Assembly (NCBI RefSeq): GCF_024756255.1
Contig: NZ_JANUHB010000002.1
Coordinates: 1,364,001 to 1,428,000, forward strand
Length of the DNA: 64,000 nt
Origin: Massilia agilis
GTDB lineage: Bacteria > Pseudomonadota > Gammaproteobacteria > Burkholderiales > Burkholderiaceae_D
Direction: 5' to 3'
The position numbers were made by a program, and so were the translations under genes. Under the pieces are notes generated by a model. That model had not been told where the DNA came from and ran no database searches. It saw only the letters and a program-made list of their open reading frames with translations. Shown piece by piece: positions 44,874-53,312 of this stretch. The first letter of the stretch is position 1; each line of letters opens with the position of its first letter.

Positions 44874-45905
44874 TCACTTCAGTTTGGGGTCGAGCGCGTC
44901 GCGCAGCGCGTCGGTGAACAGCGAGAACGCCGTCACCAGGAGCGCCATCGCGCTGGCGGCCGCGGTCAGCTGCCACCATTTGCCGAGAATGAGCTCGTTC
45001 TGCGCCTCGTTGAGCATGCTGCCCCACGAGACCACGCCGACCGGCACGCCAAAGCCGAGGAAAGACAGGATCACCTCGGCCTTGATGAAGCCGACCACCA
45101 GGATCGACATCTGCACCAGCGCCACGTGCGAAACGTTGGGGAAGATGTGGGCGAACATCTTGCGCCAGCTGGACGCGCCGATGGCGTCGGCCGCCATCAC
45201 GTATTCGCGCGCCTTGTGCTTGATGTATTCGGCGCGGATCAGGCGGTACGGGCCGGTCCAGCCGGTCAGGCCCAGGATCAGCACGATCGTCAGCACGCCC
45301 TTTTGCTGCAGCACCGCGGCCACGGTCAGGATCATCAGGATCGACGGGATCGAGGTGAACACGCTGTAGAACCAGTTGAACAAATCGTCCACGCGGCCGC
45401 CGTAAAAGCCCGAGACGGCGCCGAACAGCGTGCCCAGCGCCACCGCCACCAGTGCCGCCACCAGCCCGACCACGATCGAGGTCTCGCCGCCCTTGATGGT
45501 TTTCTTGATGATGTCATGGCCCCATTTGTCGGCGCCGAAGGGCAGCGTGGCGCGGCGCTCGCGCTGGGCCGTCACGCCCTGTTTGTCGAGCTGCGCGCGC
45601 AGTTCGCGCAGCTCGGGCGCGAGCGGGTCGAAGGCGTTGTCGGGCACCGGCTGCGCGGCGCGCGCGCTGGCCGCGGCCAGCGCCGGGTCCGGCCCCATGA
45701 AGGTGGGCGGCGCGTAATTCACGGCCACCTCGTCCTCCCAGTCGGCCGCCACCAGGCCGCTGGCCGACAGCACCAGCATCAGCAAAAAGGCCGCCACCAC
45801 CGCCAGCGACCCCATGGCCACCTTGTCGGCGCGCAGGCGGCGCCACGCGAGCGCCCACAGGCCGGGCGAAGCCACATGATCGAGGGTCACCGGATTGCCG
45901 CTCAT
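44874..45905 (-). CDS. yejE: Peptide ABC transporter permease (YejE type)
   Basis: This 343-residue protein begins with an N-terminal membrane helix after LWALAWRRLRADKVAMGSLAVVAAFLLMLVL. A periplasmic loop of ~120 residues follows, then the BPD transporter core with five helices. EYVMAADAIGASSWRKMFAHIFPNV is the EAA motif that docks the ATPase. YejE-type permeases carry this large first loop. It overlaps the yejB stop by 4 nt. Confidence 0.92.
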   Translation of the reverse strand: MSGNPVTLDHVASPGLWALAWRRLRADKVAMGSLAVVAAFLLMLVLSASGLVAADWEDEVAVNYAPPTFMGPDPALAAASARAAQPVPDNAFDPLAPELRELRAQLDKQGVTAQRERRATLPFGADKWGHDIIKKTIKGGETSIVVGLVAALVAVALGTLFGAVSGFYGGRVDDLFNWFYSVFTSIPSILMILTVAAVLQQKGVLTIVLILGLTGWTGPYRLIRAEYIKHKAREYVMAADAIGASSWRKMFAHIFPNVSHVALVQMSILVVGFIKAEVILSFLGFGVPVGVVSWGSMLNEAQNELILGKWWQLTAAASAMALLVTAFSLFTDALRDALDPKLK

Positions 45906-46840
45906 TTCAGTTGCACCCTCGGATCGACCGCCTGGTACATCAGGTCGGCCAGCAGGTTGAACACCATGGTGGCGGCGGCCACGTACACCGTGATCGCCTT
46001 AATCACCGGGAAGTCGCTGCGCTCGACCGCCAGGATCACTTCGCGCCCGATGCCCGGAATGCCGAAGAAGCGCTCGAGCAGGAAGGCGCCGATGAGCAGC
46101 GCCGGCAGGTTGGCCATGACGTGCGTGATGATCGGGATCGCCGCGTTCCTGAGCACGTGCACCCACACCACGCGGCGCTCGGGCATGCCCTTGGCGCGCG
46201 CGGTGCGCACGTAGTCCTGCCCTACTTCGTCGAGCACGAAGCTGCGGAACAGGCGCAGCGTGGGCGCGATCGACACGGTGAGCCCGATCAGGATCGGGAG
46301 CGTGGCGTAGCGCAGCAGGTTTTCGCCGAAGTGCTCGCCCCAGCCCTGCACCGGGAACAGGCCCATCTTGTAGGCCAGCAGGTACTGGAACACGATGATG
46401 TACACCAGGATCGAGATCGACATGCCGACCGTGCAGGCCACCATCACCAGGCGGTCGGTGAGCGAGCCGCGCACGAAGGCGATCGTGAGCGCGGCCGCAA
46501 TGCCGAACAGGGTCTCGAGGATGGTCAGCGGCACCAGCACCGTCAGCGACGGCCCCAGCCGGCTGGAAATGATGTGCGAGACCGGCTCGCCGGTGCTCCA
46601 GGCGTTGCCGAAGTCGAAGGTGAGGATCTGCTTGACGAAGATCCACAGCTGCACGTAGTACGGCTCGTCGATGCCGAGCTGCTTGCGGATGTTGGCGATC
46701 GCTTCGGCATTGGCCATCTTGCCTGCCAGCAGGTACGCCGGGTCGCCGCCGACCCAGTTGAACAGCACGAACACCAGCACCACGACGCCCGCCATGGTCG
46801 GCAGCATCTGCCAGAGCCGCCGGAGGATATAAGCAAACAT
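45902..46840 (-). CDS. yejB: Peptide ABC transporter permease (YejB type)
   Basis: This 312-residue protein starts at ATG 46840 (MFAYILRRLWQMLPTMAGVVVLVFVLFNWVGGDPAYLLAG), the classical DppB/YejB beginning. The EAA motif is VRTARAKGMPERRVVWVHVLRNAAIPIITHV, and GAFLLERFFGIPGIGREVILAVERSDFPVI follows. It is the first gene of the yejBEF string. No periplasmic binding protein (YejA) gene is upstream. An 8-bp hairpin (gctggtgc 46858-46865 / gcaccagc 46879-46886) lies in the 5' leader. Confidence 0.92.
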   Translation of the reverse strand: MFAYILRRLWQMLPTMAGVVVLVFVLFNWVGGDPAYLLAGKMANAEAIANIRKQLGIDEPYYVQLWIFVKQILTFDFGNAWSTGEPVSHIISSRLGPSLTVLVPLTILETLFGIAAALTIAFVRGSLTDRLVMVACTVGMSISILVYIIVFQYLLAYKMGLFPVQGWGEHFGENLLRYATLPILIGLTVSIAPTLRLFRSFVLDEVGQDYVRTARAKGMPERRVVWVHVLRNAAIPIITHVMANLPALLIGAFLLERFFGIPGIGREVILAVERSDFPVIKAITVYVAAATMVFNLLADLMYQAVDPRVQLK

Positions 46841-47154
46841 GAAAACGTCCCGAGGAGGCTGGTGCGCATTGCCCTCAAGCACCAGCGGAAGGCGTAACGA
46901 TAACCGATATTGGCCGGCTGTTGGCACAAAAAAAATGCCCGCCGCAGGCTCCCTTACCGCATTGGGAACGGTGCTGTAAACATATGCACCGGTATGCATG
47001 TGGTATTTCGTTGTATTTTCACATAAGCAATGTTATCGGATTGACCCGAGACATACACAGGTGATGTCATCCCCCCCGCCCGTGAATACGCCGCCGCGCC
47101 CTGGCGCTGCGGTGCATATGCGGTCACTCCCGACAACAAGTACAAGGAAGACAC
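46841..47154. other. Divergent intergenic region, yejB and first TonB receptor
   Basis: This 314-nt gap has no gene. It contains an A/T-rich stretch at about 46970-47045 with repeated tatgca units (around 46981-47000) and TTGTAT...TATCGG at 17-nt spacing (about 47011-47039), a weak promoter for the receptor. An aagga ribosome site precedes 47155. The yejB side carries the leader hairpin noted with that gene. Confidence 0.35.
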
Positions 47155-49956
47155 ATGACCAAAGAAACAGTGCTGGCGCGCTCGGTACGCCTGATCTTCG
47201 CCGGCAGCATGGCGCTCGGCGTGCAGGCGGCGTGGGCGCAGGACCAGGCCGCGGCCGAACAGCCGATGGCCCGGGTCGAGATCACCGGCTCGAGCATCAA
47301 GCGCATCGCGGCGGAAGCCTCGCTGCCGGTGCAGACCTTCAACCAGAAAGACATCCAGCGCAGCGGCGTGACCTCGGTCACCGACTTCATCCAGCAGCTG
47401 CCGGTGATGCAGGGCTTTACCGTGGCGGCCGACTCGGTCGGCGGCAACGGCGGCGGCGTCACCACCGCCTCGATCCACGACGTCGGCTCGGCCTACACCC
47501 TGGTGCTGCTCAACGGCCGCCGCATCGCGCCGGCCAACTCCGGCACCACCATCGACGTGAACTCGATCCCGCTGTCGGCCGTGGAACGCATCGAAGTGCT
47601 GACCGACGGCGCCTCGGCGCTGTATGGCGCGGACGCGATCGCCGGCGTGGTCAACTTCATCCTCAAGAAAGGCGCGGCGCCGCTGACGGTGGACGCGCGC
47701 ATCACCAAGCCGCAGCACCCGGGCGCCAAGGGCAAATCGTACAGCATCAGCAAGGGCTTCGGCGACCTGGAGACCGACGGCTACAGCCTGTACCTGTCGG
47801 CCAGCCACCAGGAAGAAGAGCGCATGAAGGCCGCGCAGCGCGACTTCGCCAAGACCGGCATCATCGACTTCCGCGACCCGAAGAGCGGCCAGATGCTGGA
47901 ATTCTTCAACGGCTCGTCGCGCTCGATCCCGCCGAACGTGTCGGTGAAATACAAGAACGCCGCCGGCTCGAGCAAGACCGTCGCGATCAACCCCTACCTG
48001 AAGATCAACGGCAAATGCCCGGCCGCGCACGTGGACCTGGGTGACGGCCGCTGCTACTTCGACTACACCACCTCGATCGAAATCTCGCCCGAGATCAAGC
48101 GCGACGGCATCTATGCCAACGGCGAGATCAAGCTGGGCGACACCGGCTTCAAGGCCTTCGCCACCGCGGCCTACAACGACGCCCACGTGTACGCCACCAT
48201 CGCGCCCTACCCGGCCGAGTTCACGCTGGCCCGGTCCTCGCCGCTGTTCGCCAAGTACGTGCAGCCCTACCTGACCGCGGAACAGCTGTCCGGCTTCTCC
48301 AGCGCCACCGTGGCCTACCGCCTGCAGGACCTGGGCGGCCGCGCCTACGACTACGCCAGCCAGACCACCCACGTGGTGGCCGGCATCGACGGCAGCGCCA
48401 TGGGCTGGGACATCAACTCGGCGCTGACGTATTCGAAGAACCACTCGCCGCAGAACTACGTCGGCGGCTTCCCGCTGGCCGACAAGTTCGACGCCGCGCT
48501 GGCAGCCGGCACCATCGATCCGTTCCCGTACGCGCTGGGCCAGATGCCGGCGGCGATGATCGACGCGCTGAAGAAAACCCAGTTCGTCGGCAACTACAAC
48601 ACCACCGACATCCTGATGAAGGGCGCCGACGTGCGTGCTTCGCGCAGCCTGTTCGCGCTGCCGGCGGGCAATGCCCAGCTGGGCGTGGGCGCGGACTGGC
48701 GCAGCACCAGCTACGCCCAGATGCCTAACGCGGCCGTGGCCAATGCCGAGATCCTGTTCGACGACCCGCAACCGTCGTTCGACTTCTCGCGCAAGAATGC
48801 CGGCGCATACGGCGAGTTGCTGGTGCCGGTGCTGAAGAACCTGGAGATCACCGGTTCGCTGCGCTATGACTCGATCAGCAAGATCACCGACTCGGTCAAG
48901 AACGTCACGGTCGGCAAGGACCAGTCGGCCACCACCTACAAGCTGAGCGCCCGCTACCAGCCGAGCAAGACCTGGCTGCTGCGCGCCGCCTACGGCACCG
49001 GCTTCAAGGCCGCCAGCATGTCGCAGATCGGCCAGCCGCTGTCCGACTTCGGCGTGACCGGCGGCAGCTACGTGTGCCCGCTCAACGCCGCCAACGGCCT
49101 GGCCAGCCATCCGCTGGCGCAGTACTGCCCGGACGGCAAGGGCCAGCTCGAAGCCTTCCAGGGCGGCAACCCCGACCTCGGCCCGGAAAAGTCGAAGCAA
49201 TGGACCATTGGCACGGTGTTTGAGCCGACCGCCAACTTCAGCGCCAAGTTCGACCTGTGGCAGGTGGCGATCCGCAACGCGGTCAGCAATGTCAGCGAGG
49301 GCCTGATCACCAGCAACCCGAACAAGTACCTGTCGCTGTACACCACCAAGTACAAGGCCTCGACCGGCCAGAAGACCCTGGCCATCGTGTTCATGCCGAT
49401 CAACATCGGCCAGCAAGAGAACCGCGGCCTGGACTACGACCTGCTGTTCAAGGCCAAGGTCGACAACGTGCGCCTGACCAACCGGCTGGCCGGCACCTGG
49501 CTGCTCAAGTCGCGCTACACGACGCCGGGCACCAGCGACCAGTGGGAAACCAGCCTGGGCCAGTTCGGCAGCAACGATGCGGTCAGCTTCCGCCACGTGC
49601 TGCACGCCTCCAGCACCGCCGAGTACGGCAACTGGACCCACACCCTGGGCGCCAACTACCGCAGCGGCTACAAGGACAAGCACTACACCGCCGAGGACTG
49701 CTCGGTGACGGTGGGCGACGCCAACGGCGACTGCGCGGACGTGCAGCTGGATGTGCCGCACTACTACACGTTCGACTGGCAAACCCAGTACCGCCTGATG
49801 AAGAACCTCTCCATCACCGGCGGCATCCAGAACCTGGCGGACAAGAAACCGCCGCTGACGCTGCGTAACACCGGCTCGCACCAGCTGGGCTACGACCCGC
49901 GCTACGCCAGCGCGGTGGGCCGCACGTTCTACCTGAGCGCCCAGTACCAGTTCTGA
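47155..49956 (+). CDS. TonB-dependent outer-membrane receptor 1
   Basis: This 933-residue protein has a signal peptide containing ETVLARSVRLIFAGSMALG, cleaved near AWAQ. The TonB box region/N-terminus is MARVEITGSSIKRI. The plug domain shows SGVTSVTDFIQQLPVMQG, YTLVLLNGRRIAPAN and IPLSAVERIEVLTDGASALYGADAIAGVVNFILKK. The barrel includes LRAAYGTGFKAASMSQI, NPDLGPEKSKQWTIG and a C-terminal FYLSAQYQF ending in Phe. Plug style (ITGSxIxR, NxIPLSAVERIEVL) is that of Gram-negative receptors for sugars, peptides or other nutrients rather than ferric siderophores. It is followed by a terminator and a paralogous receptor. Confidence 0.94.
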   Translation: MTKETVLARSVRLIFAGSMALGVQAAWAQDQAAAEQPMARVEITGSSIKRIAAEASLPVQTFNQKDIQRSGVTSVTDFIQQLPVMQGFTVAADSVGGNGGGVTTASIHDVGSAYTLVLLNGRRIAPANSGTTIDVNSIPLSAVERIEVLTDGASALYGADAIAGVVNFILKKGAAPLTVDARITKPQHPGAKGKSYSISKGFGDLETDGYSLYLSASHQEEERMKAAQRDFAKTGIIDFRDPKSGQMLEFFNGSSRSIPPNVSVKYKNAAGSSKTVAINPYLKINGKCPAAHVDLGDGRCYFDYTTSIEISPEIKRDGIYANGEIKLGDTGFKAFATAAYNDAHVYATIAPYPAEFTLARSSPLFAKYVQPYLTAEQLSGFSSATVAYRLQDLGGRAYDYASQTTHVVAGIDGSAMGWDINSALTYSKNHSPQNYVGGFPLADKFDAALAAGTIDPFPYALGQMPAAMIDALKKTQFVGNYNTTDILMKGADVRASRSLFALPAGNAQLGVGADWRSTSYAQMPNAAVANAEILFDDPQPSFDFSRKNAGAYGELLVPVLKNLEITGSLRYDSISKITDSVKNVTVGKDQSATTYKLSARYQPSKTWLLRAAYGTGFKAASMSQIGQPLSDFGVTGGSYVCPLNAANGLASHPLAQYCPDGKGQLEAFQGGNPDLGPEKSKQWTIGTVFEPTANFSAKFDLWQVAIRNAVSNVSEGLITSNPNKYLSLYTTKYKASTGQKTLAIVFMPINIGQQENRGLDYDLLFKAKVDNVRLTNRLAGTWLLKSRYTTPGTSDQWETSLGQFGSNDAVSFRHVLHASSTAEYGNWTHTLGANYRSGYKDKHYTAEDCSVTVGDANGDCADVQLDVPHYYTFDWQTQYRLMKNLSITGGIQNLADKKPPLTLRNTGSHQLGYDPRYASAVGRTFYLSAQYQF

Positions 49957-49974
49957 CGCGCCGCCTTTTCGGCC

Positions 49975-50009
49975 AAGCCCGCCGCGCCCTGCGCCCGGCG
50001 GGCTTTTTT
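49975..50009 (+). terminator. Intrinsic terminator after TonB receptor 1
   Basis: aagcccgccg (49975-49984) and cggcgggctt (49996-50005) form a 10-bp stem with an 11-nt loop, followed by six T residues. It lies 18 nt past the receptor's stop. Confidence 0.9.
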
Positions 50010-50149
50010 GCGTTCCGTCCGCGGCGCACCGGCGCGCCGGAAAAGCCGGCAAAGCGAACATGCATACATCTAAGCGCCGGATTTGTAAATAACCTGTACT
50101 AGGCAATTCCGCCTAGAGTTGTATTTATGCCAGAAGCTTATATGCATGA

Positions 50150-50179
50150 TTGACTTGCATTTCGACAAATGTTGATATT
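50150..50179 (+). promoter_or_regulatory. Candidate promoter of TonB receptor 2
   Basis: TTGACT (50150-50155) and GATATT (50174-50179) are 18 nt apart. The predicted ~107-nt leader contains the hairpin ccgcccg / cgggcgg (50201-50207, 50220-50226). A CTAGGC-GCCTAG palindrome (50099-50116) lies just upstream and may be an operator. The remainder of the 336-nt gap shows nothing else. Confidence 0.4.
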
Positions 50180-50292
50180 GCCGGGCTGTAAATAAAAATG
50201 CCGCCCGGGTAACCCATCACGGGCGGTCCTCATAACGAATGCCACCGTTGGCCCCGAGCCGACCGGATGGCACTAACCGGGAACGCAAAATC

Positions 50293-53178
50293 ATGATGGT
50301 TGAAACAGTTCTAGCACGTTCAGTTCGATTGATGTTCGCAGGAGGCATGGCCGTGGCCGCTTCGGCTGCGCTGGCGCAGGATGCCGCACAGGCACCGATG
50401 CAGCGCATTGAAGTGACCGGCTCGCGCATCCCGACCCTGAACACCGAAGGGGCAAGCCCGATCACCACCCTCAGCGCCAAGGACATCAAGATCGACGGTC
50501 CGAAGAACACCGAGGACCTGATGAACAACCTGCCGCAGGTGTTCGCTTCGCAAGGCGCGGCGATCTCGAACGGCGCCACCGGTACCGCGACCGTGGACCT
50601 GCGCGGCATGGGCGCCGGCCGCACCCTGGTGCTGGTCAACGGCAAACGCCTGCCGTCGGGCAGCGCACTGACGACCGCAGCCGACCTGAACGAAATCCCG
50701 TCGCAGCTGATCCAGCGCGTCGAGGTGCTGACCGGCGGCGCCGGCGCCGTGTACGGCTCGGGCGCAGTGGCTGGCGTGGTCAACTTCATCATGAAGGACA
50801 GCTTCGAAGGCGTGGAATTCCAGGCCAACGTGTCCGGTTCCAACCACCAGCAGCACAGCGACGAAGTGCAGGCAGTGGTCAACAAGAAGGGCTTCCCGCT
50901 GCCGGGCAACAAGAGCTTCGACGGCAAGAAGTACGACTTCAGCCTGCTGGCTGGCAGCAACTTTGCCGACAACAAGGGTAACGCCACCTTCTTCGTGTCG
51001 CACAAGCACGCCGACGCGCTGCTGCAATCGGAACGCGACTACTCGGCCTGCTCGCTGGGCGCATCCGACCCGGGCTTTGCCTGCTCCGGCTCGGGCACTT
51101 CGATCGCCCGCATCAACAGCTGGACCCCGGACGCCAACGGCAACCCGCGCAAGTACGTGTCGGCCACCGACGCCTACAACTTCGGCCCGCTGAACTTCTT
51201 CCAGCGTCCGTCGGACCAGTACAACATCAACTCGACGCTGCATTACGACATCAACGAGAACGCGCGCCTGTACAGCGACTTCAACGTCCACCTGTACACC
51301 ACCGACGCGCAGATCGCGCCGGGCGGCATCTTCTACGGCCAGCAAGCGACCCTGTCGTACGAAAACCCGCTGCTCAACAGCGCATGGCGCACCGCGCTGG
51401 GCCTGAACAAGCCGGGCGACACCGCGACCGTCACCGTCGGCAAGCGCAACGTCGAAGGCGGCCCGCGCAACAGCCACATCAGCGACATGTCGTTCCGTGA
51501 AGTGCTGGGCGTGAAAGGCACCATCGGCGGCGGCTGGACCTACGACCTGTTCGGCCAGTTCGCACGCGTGAACCACGACGACCACGCCACCGGTTACTTC
51601 TCGAGCCGCCTGATCACCAAGGCGCTGGACGTGGTGGCCGATCCGAAGACCGGCAAGCCGGTCTGCCGCTCGGTGGTGGACGGCACCGACCCGTCCTGCG
51701 TGCCGTACAACCTGTACACCAAAGGCGGCATCACCAAGGAAGCGCTGGACTACCTGCAGGCCGCCGGCACCAACTCCGGCTACACCCAGCAGAGCGTGTT
51801 CGGCATCAACCTGGGCAACGACCTGGGCGCCTACGGCATCAAGCTGCCGACCGCCGAGAACGGCGTGGGCGTGTCGGTGGGCTACGAGCAGCGTGTCGAG
51901 AAGCTGGTCCTGACCCCGGACTTCGAGAACCAGACCGGCGACCTGTCCGGCTCGGGCGGCCCGACCGTCCCGGTGGCCGGCTCGTACAACGTCAAGGAAA
52001 CCTACGGCGAGATCAAGGTGCCGCTGCTGGATAACGCCGCGTTCTCCAAGCACCTGGACCTGTCGGCCTCGTACCGCCGCTCGAACTACAGCACCGGCTC
52101 GAACACCAACACCTACGGCGTTGGCATCGACTGGCAGCCGGTCGAGATGGCGCGCGTGCGCGGTTCGGTGCAGCGCGCTGCCCGTGCCCCGAACATCTTC
52201 GAGCTGTACACCCCGCAATCGGTGCAGCTGGCCGGCCCGACCGACGACCCGTGCGGCGGCGAGAAGCCGAAGGCTACCCAGGCACAGTGCGCCAACACCG
52301 GCCTGCCGGCCAGCCTGTACGGCAAGGTCGCTGAAAACTCGACCAACCAGTACAACGGCCGTACCGGCGGCAACCCGAACGTGCAGCCGGAAACCGCCGA
52401 CACCGTCACCCTCGGCTTCGTGCTCGACCCGATCAAGAACCTGACCATCACGGTGGACGCATTCCGCCTGAAAATCAAGGACGCGATCCAGAGCGTGAAC
52501 GCACAGTCGGTGTTCCAGCAGTGCTTGACCACTGGCAACCCGCTGTACTGCAAGATGGTGCACCGCGACTCGCTCGGCTCGCTGTGGCTGCTGCAGAGCG
52601 GCTACGTGGAAGCCGGCACGACCAACATCGGTTCGCAAGGCACCTCGGGTGTTGACCTGGGCGCCAGCTACCGCACCAAGCTGGCTGGACTGGGCGGCCT
52701 GGACTTCACCCTGAACGGTACCTACGTGAAGACCTACACCGTCGAGAACCTGCCGGGCATGGGCGAGTATGACTGCGCCGGCCTGTACGGCCCGACCTGC
52801 AACACGCCGACCCCGAAATGGCGCCACAAGTTCCGCACGACCTGGTCGAGCCCGTACAACTTCGACCTGTCGCTCACCTGGCGCTACTTCGACCGCGTGA
52901 AGAACGACATGCTGGATGCGAACCCGCTGCTGGCTGGCGAGCTCGACACCAAGCGTGACGCGTACATGGCTTCGCGCAGCTTCATCGACCTGAGCGGCAC
53001 CTACCGCTTCAACAAGAAGATGGCGCTGTCGGTGGGCGTGAACAACCTGCTGGACAAGGATCCGCCGATCGCATCGTCCAGCTCGGTTGGTTCGAGCTAC
53101 GGCAACGGCAACACCTATCCGCAGGTGTATGACTCGTATGGCCGCTTCGTCTATGCGAACCTGACCTACCGCTTCTGA
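50293..53178 (+). CDS. TonB-dependent outer-membrane receptor 2
   Basis: This 961-residue protein starts at ATG 50293 (or 50296). Its signal peptide ETVLARSVRLMFAGGMAVAA closely copies that of receptor 1. The N-terminus MQRIEVTGSRIPTL precedes a plug with GRTLVLVNGKRLPSG and LIQRVEVLTGGAGAVYGSGAVAGVVNFIMKD. The barrel includes VRGSVQRAARAPNIFELYTPQSV, GGNPNVQPETADTVTLGFVL and a terminal YANLTYRF. It contains several Cys pairs in extracellular loops (DYSACSLGASDPGFACSG). Substrate unknown; the two receptors are diverged paralogs with separate promoters. Confidence 0.94.
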   Translation: MMVETVLARSVRLMFAGGMAVAASAALAQDAAQAPMQRIEVTGSRIPTLNTEGASPITTLSAKDIKIDGPKNTEDLMNNLPQVFASQGAAISNGATGTATVDLRGMGAGRTLVLVNGKRLPSGSALTTAADLNEIPSQLIQRVEVLTGGAGAVYGSGAVAGVVNFIMKDSFEGVEFQANVSGSNHQQHSDEVQAVVNKKGFPLPGNKSFDGKKYDFSLLAGSNFADNKGNATFFVSHKHADALLQSERDYSACSLGASDPGFACSGSGTSIARINSWTPDANGNPRKYVSATDAYNFGPLNFFQRPSDQYNINSTLHYDINENARLYSDFNVHLYTTDAQIAPGGIFYGQQATLSYENPLLNSAWRTALGLNKPGDTATVTVGKRNVEGGPRNSHISDMSFREVLGVKGTIGGGWTYDLFGQFARVNHDDHATGYFSSRLITKALDVVADPKTGKPVCRSVVDGTDPSCVPYNLYTKGGITKEALDYLQAAGTNSGYTQQSVFGINLGNDLGAYGIKLPTAENGVGVSVGYEQRVEKLVLTPDFENQTGDLSGSGGPTVPVAGSYNVKETYGEIKVPLLDNAAFSKHLDLSASYRRSNYSTGSNTNTYGVGIDWQPVEMARVRGSVQRAARAPNIFELYTPQSVQLAGPTDDPCGGEKPKATQAQCANTGLPASLYGKVAENSTNQYNGRTGGNPNVQPETADTVTLGFVLDPIKNLTITVDAFRLKIKDAIQSVNAQSVFQQCLTTGNPLYCKMVHRDSLGSLWLLQSGYVEAGTTNIGSQGTSGVDLGASYRTKLAGLGGLDFTLNGTYVKTYTVENLPGMGEYDCAGLYGPTCNTPTPKWRHKFRTTWSSPYNFDLSLTWRYFDRVKNDMLDANPLLAGELDTKRDAYMASRSFIDLSGTYRFNKKMALSVGVNNLLDKDPPIASSSSVGSSYGNGNTYPQVYDSYGRFVYANLTYRF

Positions 53179-53220
53179 TTTTCCGGGAAGGACCGCCGGC
53201 GTACCTGCCGGCGTCAGTTG

Positions 53221-53255
53221 ATCGCCGCCAGTGGCAACGCTGGCGGCGATTTTTT
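53221..53255 (+). terminator. Intrinsic terminator after TonB receptor 2
   Basis: atcgccgccag (53221-53231) and ctggcggcgat (53240-53250) form an 11-bp perfect stem with an 8-nt loop, followed by ttttt. Confidence 0.92.
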
Positions 53256-53267
53256 ATTTGAGCGTGC

Positions 53268-53298
53268 AAAAAAACGCCGCCGGGCGCGCGGCGGCGTT
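53268..53298 (-). terminator. Intrinsic terminator after the beta-hydroxylase
   Basis: On the - strand aacgccgccg and cggcggcgtt (53298-53289 and 53282-53273) form a 10-bp stem with a 6-nt loop, followed by a T-run (53274-53268). It lies 15 nt past the hydroxylase stop and faces the receptor 2 terminator. Confidence 0.9.
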
Positions 53299-53312
53299 GT
53301 AGAGGCGGGATG

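Noticed and set aside
46954..50106. 1050-codon - strand frame antisense to TonB receptor 1
   Set aside because: Very rich in Arg/His/Gly/Val with no known domain; the + strand receptor is unambiguous.
50320..52827. 835-codon - strand frame antisense to TonB receptor 2
   Set aside because: Shadow of the receptor; composition typical of antisense frames in GC-rich genes.
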